Shown one piece after another: positions 56,647-64,000 of a stretch of DNA of 64,000 nt (position 1 is its first letter; each line of letters begins with the position of its first letter). The stretch is from NCBI RefSeq assembly GCF_012275515.1, contig NZ_JAAZQL010000002.1, forward strand, positions 124,001 through 188,000, in the 5' to 3' direction. Origin of the DNA: Novosphingobium sp. SG707 (lineage in GTDB: Bacteria; Pseudomonadota; Alphaproteobacteria; Sphingomonadales; Sphingomonadaceae). The position numbers and the translations under genes are program-made. The notes under the pieces are model-generated. The model saw only the letters and a program-made list of their open reading frames with translations, was not told where the DNA came from and ran no database searches.

Positions 56647-56903
56647 TGCCTCCGGCGGGCAAAGGGACTCAGTCCCTTTGCAATCCCGATAATGGGGTGG
56701 TGCCGGATGGACCGACTTGGTGTCTCGAACATGAAAAACAAAAGCCTGCGGCGCTGTTTAATGGCGCCGCAGGCTTTAATTTTTCTAAGGCCGCGTCCGA
56801 CACAAAACGCCGAACTTATAGCGCAACGAAGACAGTAACGGGAGCGCGAGGGGCCAACCGATTTGTCTCGACAAATCGGCTCTTTAAAAACCGTCCCTCG
56901 CAT
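56647..56903. repeat. Composite palindromic element X-core-Y with loop insertion (copy G)
   Basis: X module 56647-56700, core arms AAAGCCTGCGGCGC at 56741-56754 and its complement at 56764-56777, then Y. The Y hairpin arms (GCGAGGG 56846-56852; CCCTCGC 56895-56901) enclose about 42 bp instead of about 6, and that loop carries its own palindrome CCGATTTGTC-TC-GACAAATCGG (56858-56879). It fills the gap between the convergent receptor and hydrolase genes. Confidence 0.88.
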
Positions 56904-56910
56904 TTACCCC

Positions 56911-57768
56911 TTAATCCACCTGATCAAAAAATCGCCCCATCGCCTCCCGCGCATCCGGCTCATCCATCATCGGCGCATGGCCAACGCCCGCCACCGGGGC
57001 CAGAACAGCGCGCGGCTTGCCCGCCACCATTGCCTGCGCCACATCCGCGTCCAGCAGATCGGTCACCGTCCCGCGCAGCACCAGCACGGGCCGCGCATCG
57101 GCAAAACGGTGCCATTTGCCCCACGGGTCCGGATCGGCCACGATGCGGGCCAGCGCGCGGGCGATGCCGGGATCGTAATCGGCGATGACCTGTCCGCCTT
57201 CCTCGCGGAACAGTCGGCGGGCCATGGCCATCCAGTCGGCGGGGCCGTAATGGGCAAACACATCGGCGTTCATCGCCGCGCAGGCGTCGGCGGCGGCCTG
57301 CCAGTCGGGCAGGGGTTTGCCCTGGCCCACATAGCCCGCGATCCGGCCCAGCCCCACCATCGAAAGCTGCGGCCCGATGTCATTGATCACCGCCCCTGCC
57401 ACCAGTTCGGGATAGAGCGTGCCCAGTTCCACCGTGATCAGCCCGCCCATCGAGGTGCCGACAAAGATCGCCCGGCCAATCCCCAATTGCGCCAACAGCG
57501 CGGTGATGTCCGCGACATAGGTGGCGATGTCATAATTTTCTGCCGGGTCGCGCTCGGAATGGCCGCGCCCGCGCATGTCCAGCGCCAGCACCCGCCTTTG
57601 CCGCGCCGCGATCCATGGCGAGACATTTTCGAAATCGCGCGAATTGCGGGTCAGGCCATGCAGGCAGACCACCGGCAGGCGCGCCTCGCCGCCCGCCCCG
57701 GCATAATCGCGGGCAAACAGGTTCAGCCCCTCGGCGCTGCGCCAGTGGCGGGTGACATGGTCGTTCAT
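56911..57768 (-). CDS. Alpha/beta-fold hydrolase
   Basis: A 285-residue hydrolase. The oxyanion segment is VVCLHGLTRNSRDFE, the nucleophile elbow GTSMGG (S106), acid candidates near TVTDLLDADV, and the catalytic His in GVGHAPMMDEP. The fold covers esterases, lactonases, C-C bond hydrolases and others; the substrate is unknown. It overlaps tetR by 4 bp (ATGA) and is co-transcribed with it. Confidence 0.88.
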   Translation of the reverse strand: MNDHVTRHWRSAEGLNLFARDYAGAGGEARLPVVCLHGLTRNSRDFENVSPWIAARQRRVLALDMRGRGHSERDPAENYDIATYVADITALLAQLGIGRAIFVGTSMGGLITVELGTLYPELVAGAVINDIGPQLSMVGLGRIAGYVGQGKPLPDWQAAADACAAMNADVFAHYGPADWMAMARRLFREEGGQVIADYDPGIARALARIVADPDPWGKWHRFADARPVLVLRGTVTDLLDADVAQAMVAGKPRAVLAPVAGVGHAPMMDEPDAREAMGRFFDQVD

Positions 57769-58406
57769 GGCTTTTCCTCCCGCCGCGCGAGGCCCTCGGT
57801 GATGAAGCGCCCCGCCTCGCGCACGACATCCTCGGGCGCCTCATCGCCCCACACGCCGTAGCGCAGGCCGAGGAACACGTTGATGCCCATCAGCGCCCAG
57901 GCCCGCACCTCGCAATCGCCATCGCTGATCTCGCCGCGCTCCATCGCCGATTGCAGGCGGGAGGCGATGCGGGTGGCCGATTTGGTGTAATGTTCGCGAT
58001 AGGCGGCCGGATCGACGAATTCGGATTCGTCGATGATGCGATAGATCTCTTTATGCTGGCGGACGAACTCCAGATAGGCGAGCTGGCCCGCCTGTTCGGC
58101 GGCGATCTGGTCCGGGGCGGCGGCAATGCGCGGGGCGACGAAATCCTTCACCTGACCCGAAAGATCGCGCACAAGGGCCTGAAAAATCGCTTCCTTGCTG
58201 TCGAAATAGACGTAAAAGCTGCCCGTGGCCACGCCAGCGCGCGCGGTGATCTGGCTGATCGCGGCGTCGTGAAAGCCCTTTTCGCCAAATTCCTCGGCCG
58301 CGGCATTGAGCAGCGCGCGCAAGGTGCGCCGCCCGCGCTCGGTCTTGGGCACCTTGTTCGCACCGGGAACGGGGGCGGGCGCCGGGGTGTTTTTCGTATC
58401 AGACAT
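57765..58406 (-). CDS. TetR-family transcriptional regulator
   Basis: A 213-residue repressor. After a roughly 20-residue polar leader, the N-terminal HTH reads ISQITARAGVATGSFYVYF (about 51-69), followed by a helical ligand-binding domain with no recognised family match. It is first in the operon with the hydrolase and is divergent from the MFS gene. A candidate operator lies 22 bp upstream of its start (58428), suggesting autoregulation plus control of the transporter and TonB receptor. Confidence 0.92.
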   Translation of the reverse strand: MSDTKNTPAPAPVPGANKVPKTERGRRTLRALLNAAAEEFGEKGFHDAAISQITARAGVATGSFYVYFDSKEAIFQALVRDLSGQVKDFVAPRIAAAPDQIAAEQAGQLAYLEFVRQHKEIYRIIDESEFVDPAAYREHYTKSATRIASRLQSAMERGEISDGDCEVRAWALMGINVFLGLRYGVWGDEAPEDVVREAGRFITEGLARREEKP

Positions 58407-58427
58407 CGCTCTTGCCGCTTTCTAATT

Positions 58428-58453
58428 TGAAGCGTGATTCATTTTTCACTATT
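58428..58453. promoter_or_regulatory. Candidate operator in tetR/MFS divergent region
   Basis: TGAA (58428) N6 TTCA (58438) N2 TTTCA (58444) N TATT (58450-58453), matching the site before the TonB receptor at every fixed position. It sits 22 bp from the TetR start and 79 bp from the MFS start, so one site could control both directions. Confidence 0.75.
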
Positions 58454-58474
58454 ATGCCCAAGCAGGCCCAAAGC

Positions 58475-58500
58475 GCAAGGTTTACCCCGCAAGGTTTACC
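58475..58500. repeat. Tandem direct repeat upstream of MFS gene
   Basis: GCAAGGTTTACC occurs at 58475-58486 and 58489-58500, a 14-bp period. It lies between the candidate operator and the MFS ribosome site. It may be a regulatory half-site pair or simple slippage. Confidence 0.6.
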
Positions 58501-58531
58501 GGACATGCGCAAGGCCCCTTGGGAGAGAAAC

Positions 58532-59788
58532 ATGTCCGACCCCGCGACCCGGAAAAACCCGGCCACGCAAAAGCCGATATTTGTGCTGGCCATGCTGCTG
58601 GTGGTCTATACGTTCAATTTCATTGACCGCCAGATCCTTGGCATTCTGGCCGGGCCGATCAAGGCCGATCTGCATCTGACCGATACGCAACTGGGCGCGC
58701 TGGGCGGTTTTGCCTTTGCGCTGCTCTATTCCACGATGGGCCTGCCGCTGGCCTGGCTGGCGGACCGGCGGGGCCGGACGCGGGTGATTGCAGCCTCGTT
58801 GGCGGTGTGGAGCGCCTTTACCGCTCTGTGCGGCGTGGTCTCGGGCTTTTGGGCCATGTTTGTGTGCCGCCTTGGCGTGGGCGTGGGCGAGGCGGGGGGC
58901 GTTGCGCCCTCTTATGCATTGATTTCCGACACATTCCCGGCCCACCAACGAGCGCGGGCGCTGGCAGTCTATTCGCTGGGCATTCCGCTCGGTTCGGCGG
59001 CGGGGGTGCTGCTGGGCGGCTATGTCGCGGCGGCGGTCAACTGGCGCGCGGCCTTTCTGGGTGTGGGGCTGGCGGGGCTGGTGTTCACGCCTTTGTTCGG
59101 CCTGCTGGTGCGCGATCCGCCCAAGGCTGAGAGCGTCAAGGCGCCCGCCCTGCTCGATGTTCTGCGTATCCTTGCCGTCAAGCGCAGCTTCTGGCTGCTG
59201 GGCTTTGGCGCGGGGTCCTGCTCGATGATGGGCTATGGGCTGGCCTTCTGGCTGCCCTCGCTGATGCGGCGTTCGTTCGGGCTGGATCTGGTGCAGACCT
59301 CGCAGTTCTTCGGCCTGCTGCTGCTGATCGGCGGCACAGTAGGGGTGATGGCGGGCGGCGTGTTTGCCGACTGGCTGGGCGGGCGCAGCCGCGCGGCCTA
59401 TGGCTGGCTGCCGGCGGTGTCCTTCCTGCTGGGCGTGCCGCTGTTTGCCGCCGGGCTCTATTCCGGTTCGGCCCAGATCGCTTTCTGGCTTTTCCTTGCG
59501 CCTCAGGCGCTGGTCTATCTCTGGCTCGGCCCGGTGCTGACGGCGGTGCAGCATCTCGTGCCCGCCCCGATGCGCGCGACCGCCTCGGCCAGCTTTCTCT
59601 TGATTAACAATCTGATCGGCGTTGGCCTCGGCTCGCTCACCATCGGCAAGCTCTCGGATATGCTGACGCCCGCCTATGGCGATGATGCCCTGCGCCATGC
59701 GATCCTGCTGGGGCTGGGGTTCTATCTGCTGGCCGCCGTTCTGATGATGGCGGGGGGGCGGTTTTTGGCGCGGGAGTGGGTGGATTAA
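58532..59788 (+). CDS. Spinster-like MFS transporter
   Basis: A 418-residue 12-segment major facilitator. NFIDRQILGILAGPIKADL, LADRRGRTRVIAASL and RLGVGVGEAGGVAPSYALISD are characteristic of the spinster-type MFS group common in sphingomonads beside TonB receptors. The ATG at 58532 follows GGGAGAG. It would move a substrate or hydrolysis product across the inner membrane; direction unknown. The likely partner genes are the TonB receptor, hydrolase and TetR. Confidence 0.9.
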   Translation: MSDPATRKNPATQKPIFVLAMLLVVYTFNFIDRQILGILAGPIKADLHLTDTQLGALGGFAFALLYSTMGLPLAWLADRRGRTRVIAASLAVWSAFTALCGVVSGFWAMFVCRLGVGVGEAGGVAPSYALISDTFPAHQRARALAVYSLGIPLGSAAGVLLGGYVAAAVNWRAAFLGVGLAGLVFTPLFGLLVRDPPKAESVKAPALLDVLRILAVKRSFWLLGFGAGSCSMMGYGLAFWLPSLMRRSFGLDLVQTSQFFGLLLLIGGTVGVMAGGVFADWLGGRSRAAYGWLPAVSFLLGVPLFAAGLYSGSAQIAFWLFLAPQALVYLWLGPVLTAVQHLVPAPMRATASASFLLINNLIGVGLGSLTIGKLSDMLTPAYGDDALRHAILLGLGFYLLAAVLMMAGGRFLAREWVD

Positions 59789-59811
59789 AGGGGAGAGTTT
59801 TTGCCTCCGGC

Positions 59812-60038
59812 GGGCAAAGGGCAGGGGCCCTTTGCAATCCCGTTAATGTCGGCGTTGCGCTATGAGGGCGGGGTTGTGTGTTGCGCGCGGCGTCTGAATT
59901 TTAAAGCCTGCGGCGCCTATCAGCGCAACCCCGCCGCGCCGCAGGCTTTATAAAATGGTCCCATCCGCGCCGATCCCGGCTAAAAAATCTCATTAATGGG
60001 ATTGCAAAGGGACCGAGTCCCTTTGCCCGCCGGAGGCA
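59812..60038. repeat. Composite palindromic element X-core-X' (copy H)
   Basis: X module from 59812, core arms AAAGCCTGCGGCGC at 59903-59916 and its complement at 59936-59949, and an inverted X module 59991-60038. The core loop (CTATCAGCG...CCGCC) resembles that of copy E. It lies between convergent MFS and metC genes, with one X module at each gene's 3' end. Confidence 0.88.
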
Positions 60039-60045
60039 CATTTTT

Positions 60046-61281
60046 TTACCTTTGGGCCGCCCAAACCCCCAAAGCCTGCTCCAGATCCGCGATCAGATCA
60101 CGCGGATCCTCCAGTCCGATTGACAGCCGCACGCCAAAGCGGTCCTCCGCCTCCATCCCCGCCAAAGGCCAGACGCTGGCCGTACGCACGCGAGCAGGAT
60201 CAAGCGGGGTGGCCAGGCTTTCAAACCCGCCCCATGAATAGCCGATCCCGAAGAGCGAGAGCGCATCGATCAACGCATCGCGCGCCGCGCTGCTGCCCCC
60301 GCGCAGGACAAAGCTGAACAACCCGCAGCCTCCGGTGAAATCGCGGCGCCACAGATCATGCCCCGGCGCGCCCGGCAGCATCGGGCACAGCACTTTCGCC
60401 ACCTCGGGCCGCTGCGCGAGCCATCCGGCAATGGTCAGCGCGCTGGCCGTTTCACGTTCCAGCCGGAGCGAGAGTGTGCGCAGGCCCCGCAGCACCAGTG
60501 CCGCGTCATCGGGGCTGACCACGGTGCCCATCTGTTGGGCGTGGCGGCGCAGGCGGTCGTACCATTCGGGGCCTGCGCTGGCGCTGCCCATCATCACATC
60601 GCTGTGACCGCCCGCGTGCTTGGTCAGCGCCATCAGCGTGATGTCGATGCCATGGGGCAGGGGGGCAAAACCGAGCGGGCTGGCCCATGTGTTGTCGATG
60701 ATGCTGGTGATGCCCCGGTCGCGGCAGATCGCGGCGATGGCGGGCACGTCCTGCACGTCGATGGTCAGGCTGCCGGGCGATTCGAGCAGGACGGCGGCGG
60801 TGCGCTCGCAGATCGCGGCCTCGAAACTGGCGATGTCGGTGGGGTCGAACCAGCGGGTTTCCACGCCGATGGTCTTCAGGATGCCATTGCCCAGCGTCCG
60901 ACTCGGCTCATAGGCATTGTCGGTCATCAGCAGCACATCGCCCGGTTTCAACACCGCCAGCAGCACGCCCGAAATCGCCGCCAGACCGCTGGGATAAAGC
61001 ACCGTGCCCGCCGCGCCCGGCTCGATCTGGGTCAGCGCCTCGGCCAGCGCCCATTGCGTCGGCGCGCCGCGACGGCCGTAATAGAACCGCCCATCCTCAT
61101 TATAGGCATGGCCCGCGCGCAGCGCCGCCATATCGGGATAGAGATGCGTCGAGGCGCGCCACACGGCGGGCGTCACCACGGCGGAGGGGTGGTTTTCGAT
61201 CCCGGTCCATTCCGGGCGGCGACCTGCCAGCGTCAGTTGCGTGTCGGTGTGCAGGGCTGATGTGTCGATGTTCTTGGCCAT
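60046..61281 (-). CDS. metC: Cystathionine beta-lyase
   Basis: A 411-residue PLP enzyme of the Cys/Met family. It shows FYYGRRGAPTQWALAEAL, TVLYPSGLAAISGVLL, the PLP Lys in ALTKHAGGHSD, and ATPLDPARVRTASVWPLAGM. It cleaves cystathionine to homocysteine. The ATG at 61281 is used; the frame extends only with a TTG start. It lies 93 bp downstream of sseA, with a hairpin between them. Confidence 0.9.
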   Translation of the reverse strand: MAKNIDTSALHTDTQLTLAGRRPEWTGIENHPSAVVTPAVWRASTHLYPDMAALRAGHAYNEDGRFYYGRRGAPTQWALAEALTQIEPGAAGTVLYPSGLAAISGVLLAVLKPGDVLLMTDNAYEPSRTLGNGILKTIGVETRWFDPTDIASFEAAICERTAAVLLESPGSLTIDVQDVPAIAAICRDRGITSIIDNTWASPLGFAPLPHGIDITLMALTKHAGGHSDVMMGSASAGPEWYDRLRRHAQQMGTVVSPDDAALVLRGLRTLSLRLERETASALTIAGWLAQRPEVAKVLCPMLPGAPGHDLWRRDFTGGCGLFSFVLRGGSSAARDALIDALSLFGIGYSWGGFESLATPLDPARVRTASVWPLAGMEAEDRFGVRLSIGLEDPRDLIADLEQALGVWAAQR

Positions 61282-61343
61282 GGCGATGCTCTGGCCGTTT
61301 TTTTGCCCAACGAAAAGTTGAGTTTGCAAATAGGGACAATTTG

Positions 61344-61366
61344 CCGCACCGAAACGCCCGGTGCGG
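61344..61366 (-). terminator. Stem-loop between sseA and metC
   Basis: On the minus strand CCGCACCG and CGGTGCGG (complements of 61359-61366 and 61344-61351) form an 8-bp stem with a 7-nt loop, 8 bp after the sseA stop. Read-through to metC may still occur, since the following tail is not a clean T-run. Confidence 0.6.
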
Positions 61367-61374
61367 TCAAATCG

Positions 61375-62250
61375 TCAGGCCCCGGTTTTCAGACTGGCGG
61401 CGTTATATTGCGCCGGTCCGGTTTCCTTGGGCATAGCGGGATCGGCGCCCCATTCGGCCCAGCTGCCGTCATAGAGCGCGACATCTTCCTTGCCGATCAG
61501 ATGCAGCGCGAAAATCAGTACGCAGGCGGTGATCCCGCTGCCGCAAGAAGCGATGATCGGGCGGGACAGATCGACGCCCGCGCTTACAAATGCCTCGCGG
61601 ATGCCCTTGGCGTCCTTGAACGTGCCGTCGGGCCGATACATCAGCGTATAGGGCACATTGAAAGCGCCGGGAATATGGCCCGCCGCCATGCCGGGGCGCG
61701 GCTCGGGCGCGCTGCCCGCGAAACGCGCGGCGCCGCGTGCATCGACCACCTGTTCCGCCCGCGTGCCGATATTGGCCAGCACGGAGAGCTTGTCGCGCAG
61801 CTTTTCGGAGGCCTGCCATGCGGTGTAATGGCGGTGGCGCAATTTCTTGTCGCCTTCCTCCACCTTGCGCGCCTCGGCATGCCATTTGGCAAGGCCGCCA
61901 TCCAGGATCGCCACATTCTGCGCCCCGAACAGTTTGAGCATGAACCATGCGCGTGCCGCACTGTGGATGGCTGAATCGTCGTAAAGCACGATGCGGCTGC
62001 CATCGCCAAGGCCAAGCGACTGCATCCGGCTGGCGAAACGTTCCGGGCCGGGCAGGGTGTTTTCGATCCGCGCCCCCGGATCGGCCAGATCGGCCAGATC
62101 CATGAACACCGCACCGGGGATATGCCCGGTTTCATATTCATCCTTCGCGTTGCGCCCCGCGTCGGGCAGGTGGCTGCTGGCGTCGACGATGCGCAGATCG
62201 CACGCCTCCATGTCATCAGCCAGCCACTGGGTTGTCACCAGGCTTTCCAT
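61375..62250 (-). CDS. sseA: 3-mercaptopyruvate sulfurtransferase
   Basis: A 291-residue double-rhodanese. The inactive N-terminal domain has LYDDSAIHSAARAWFML; the catalytic domain has C236 in ASCGSGITACVL, the CGSGxT loop of mercaptopyruvate sulfurtransferases. It transfers sulfur from mercaptopyruvate to thiols or cyanide. ATG 62250 has a perfect GGAGGAG ribosome site. With metC and the cys operon it adds to the sulfur genes in the window. Confidence 0.93.
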   Translation of the reverse strand: MESLVTTQWLADDMEACDLRIVDASSHLPDAGRNAKDEYETGHIPGAVFMDLADLADPGARIENTLPGPERFASRMQSLGLGDGSRIVLYDDSAIHSAARAWFMLKLFGAQNVAILDGGLAKWHAEARKVEEGDKKLRHRHYTAWQASEKLRDKLSVLANIGTRAEQVVDARGAARFAGSAPEPRPGMAAGHIPGAFNVPYTLMYRPDGTFKDAKGIREAFVSAGVDLSRPIIASCGSGITACVLIFALHLIGKEDVALYDGSWAEWGADPAMPKETGPAQYNAASLKTGA

Positions 62251-62396
62251 TCGCCGGCGCTCCTCCTTCGCTGCGAAAGCGAAAAATCTAGGCTCGAATT
62301 GTGATCGACGCAAACGGTTTTGTCGGGAAACGCGCTGCTATGAAGTTTGTATTGAACTAAAGCATTATATTGCAAGTGCGAAAGGCTGCTCTATCC

Positions 62397-63935
62397 CTAC
62401 TCGTGTGCAATGCTTTGCACCAGCAGATTGTCGTATAAATGCGCCCCGCCATCCAGCGGAATCGGCACCAGCCGCCCCCCTTCCTCCGGCAAGCCGATCA
62501 AAAATGTGCGGTCCTGAAAAGGATGGGCCGCCGCGCCCTCGACCGTGGCAAAGATTCGCGCCGCCCCGACCAGCAAACGCATTGCGCCAAGCCGCAAAGC
62601 AGGCAGTTTGGCCAGCGGCACGCGCCATTCCTCGGCAATCGCGGCCTCTTCGCCCGGCATCAGCGTGGCCAGACTGTGCGCCAGCGCGGTATGGGGCAGA
62701 TCGCCCTCGGGTGTGCTCATGCAACTGTCCACCCGAATCGGGCCGAGCGGCCCTGCGCCATCGTTGCGCAGCGTGACGCGGAACCGCAATTCGATCCGCG
62801 ATGCGCTTGTGCTCAAACGCAGCGCCTCAAAGCCTATGGCCAGCGGATCGGGCGGGGCGATGGGCACGGGCCTGGCCGGTTCGGCGGGCTGGATGCGGTT
62901 GAACAGGGGCGATGGCTTGAACACGCCGCGCGTTGGCGGCGTTGTCTCGGGCTCCGGCCTTGACGCGATGGTGATGGCTTCGGGCGTTGGGGCATCGGCG
63001 GGAAAGGCTTGGGCGGCCGCGTGGGCCGGCTGGCGCGGGATTTCTGTGGTCGCGGCTCTGGTGATGGGCGACTTGGGCGCGGTCTGTGCATCGGCATAGG
63101 CCGCGGGAAAGGAGGATGCGAGCGGGCGCTCTGCGGTCGGCGCGGGGGCTTGCGCTGCCTCTGCCTCAACGGCCTCATCGAACATGCGCGCGATGGTGGC
63201 GGCATGGTCCTCATCGCCTGCGGGATCAGACGGCGCGGCGCGGTGCTGAGCGGGGCGTTTGACGGGGCTGGGTTCGGGTGTGGCGTCGCCCTGCTCCCGC
63301 CTTTTCCGCCGCGCCCGCCAGCGCAGGATCAGCCACAACGCGCCCAGTTCCAGAGCCAGCCCGACCCCGATGCCGATCGGATAGAGCCTGTCACGCCATG
63401 GCGCGCTCGCCGAAACCGGGGCCGCCGGACGTGGCGCGGCGGCGCGCGGCGGGGCGGGCGACGCCTGAATAGCCGGAGCGGGCGTGGCCACGGGCGTGGC
63501 TTTGGCTACTGGAGCGGGGGCAACCGGAACTGCGGCCGAAGCAGGTGCAACCGGCGCGGCGCGTGCGACCGGGGGCGCCGCATGGGCGATGCGGAGGCGG
63601 GGCGTTTCGGCGGGGATGTTTTCTTTGGCCTGAACACGCGGAGCCGCCGCGCGAGGGGGATCGCTGCGTGTGGGCGGCGGGCTGGGGCGGGGTGTCCAGG
63701 TGACGGGGATTTTGCCGACCGGGTCCTTGAACACGGGAACGATTTGCGGACCCTTGGGCGTGGATGCGCTGCTGGCCGTGGCCGTTGGGGCCGGGGGCGT
63801 GCCGAAAACGTCGAGCGATTGCGCCTGAGCGCTCGCGGCGCCCAGCAGAACGGACGCCGCCAATCCGCCCGCCGTTCCGCTCAGGCGGATTGGCGCGGCC
63901 CATGGGGTCCGGCCGGATCTGAACAGTTTGCGCAT
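62397..63935 (-). CDS. Proline-rich secreted/membrane protein, 512 aa
   Basis: Not recognised. A signal-like segment (GGLAASVLLGAASAQA, about 23-38) leads to a Pro/Ala-rich region (about 40-180), one membrane segment (YPIGIGVGLALELGALWLIL, about 185-204) with a basic RWRARRKRR cytosolic face, a second disordered stretch, and a C-terminal folded domain (about 370-510) that looks like a beta-sandwich (ELRFRVTLRNDGAGPLGP). It may scaffold envelope proteins. Next to sseA but not clearly linked to sulfur metabolism. Confidence 0.7.
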   Translation of the reverse strand: MRKLFRSGRTPWAAPIRLSGTAGGLAASVLLGAASAQAQSLDVFGTPPAPTATASSASTPKGPQIVPVFKDPVGKIPVTWTPRPSPPPTRSDPPRAAAPRVQAKENIPAETPRLRIAHAAPPVARAAPVAPASAAVPVAPAPVAKATPVATPAPAIQASPAPPRAAAPRPAAPVSASAPWRDRLYPIGIGVGLALELGALWLILRWRARRKRREQGDATPEPSPVKRPAQHRAAPSDPAGDEDHAATIARMFDEAVEAEAAQAPAPTAERPLASSFPAAYADAQTAPKSPITRAATTEIPRQPAHAAAQAFPADAPTPEAITIASRPEPETTPPTRGVFKPSPLFNRIQPAEPARPVPIAPPDPLAIGFEALRLSTSASRIELRFRVTLRNDGAGPLGPIRVDSCMSTPEGDLPHTALAHSLATLMPGEEAAIAEEWRVPLAKLPALRLGAMRLLVGAARIFATVEGAAAHPFQDRTFLIGLPEEGGRLVPIPLDGGAHLYDNLLVQSIAHE

Positions 63936-64000
63936 TGCCCCATTGTCGCTCCAAACGGGTTAGCCGAGGGATAAGCCGGGGCGAGGGCTAATCCTAGCTG

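Noticed and set aside
56647..56903. Insertion sequence or MITE with target duplication
   Set aside because: No transposase and no clear flanking direct repeats were seen; the element is described as a palindromic repeat only.

Overview
The window is chromosomal DNA of a high-GC alphaproteobacterium, most likely order Sphingomonadales (Novosphingobium/Sphingobium-like; the genus is inference). Reasons: the gene order and tight overlaps of the division and cell-wall (dcw) cluster, an FtsZ with a long Pro/Ala linker, a CysG-DUF2849-CysI-DUF934-CysH sulfur operon, a sphingomonad-style TonB-dependent receptor, an UrcA-family protein and clustered GANTC sites. I see no phage, IS element or CRISPR array. 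One AT-rich orphan gene (346-777) is the clearest candidate for horizontal transfer.

Layout. 1-3068: end of an FAD oxidoreductase, the AT-rich orphan, cytochrome c maturation genes ccmBA and an AlkA-like DNA glycosylase. 3212-4981: 2Fe-2S ferredoxin, cysK and a small membrane protein. 4982-5543: a long control region with five tandem 19-bp GGGAA units and four GANTC sites. 5544-26748: a complete dcw cluster (mraZ, rsmH, ftsL, ftsI, murE, murF, mraY, murD, ftsW, murG, murC, murB, ddl, ftsQ, ftsA, ftsZ) ending in a SPOR-domain protein; nearly every junction overlaps. 26961-33725: YbjN-like gene, proC, Bax-inhibitor-1 family protein, polyproline lipoprotein, tRNA-Ala(CGC), obgE, and proB with an NDUFA9-like epimerase on the minus strand. 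33820-37776: assimilatory sulfate reduction and siroheme operon (minus strand). 38057-43051: four soluble two-component genes with no DNA-binding output. 43390-52215: LOG-family hydrolase coupled to a phytoene/squalene synthase, a Bcr/CflA-type MFS pump, UrcA protein, dinB, NUDIX, pgl, an orphan response regulator beside Dps, and a truncated globin coupled to a GDT1-like membrane protein. 52612-59788: low-molecular-weight phosphatase, AI-2E-type transporter, then TonB receptor, alpha/beta hydrolase, TetR regulator and MFS transporter. 60046-63935: metC, sseA and a proline-rich membrane protein.

Two signals are not explained by ordinary annotation. First, at least eight intergenic sites carry one family of composite palindromic elements: two types of terminal hairpin module (X and Y) around a core with 14-bp perfect arms, almost always next to gene 3' ends, with compensatory base changes in one stem. 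Second, a 26-bp motif (TGAA-N6-TTCA-N2-TTTCA-N-TATT) lies upstream of the TonB receptor and again between the divergent TetR and MFS genes. It ties the receptor, hydrolase, repressor and transporter into a likely small regulon for taking up and cleaving an unknown compound.

Sulfur metabolism recurs across the window (cysK, cysHI/cobA, metC, sseA), as does proline and cell-wall metabolism. All functional calls rest on motif and length recognition by eye; no database search was run.
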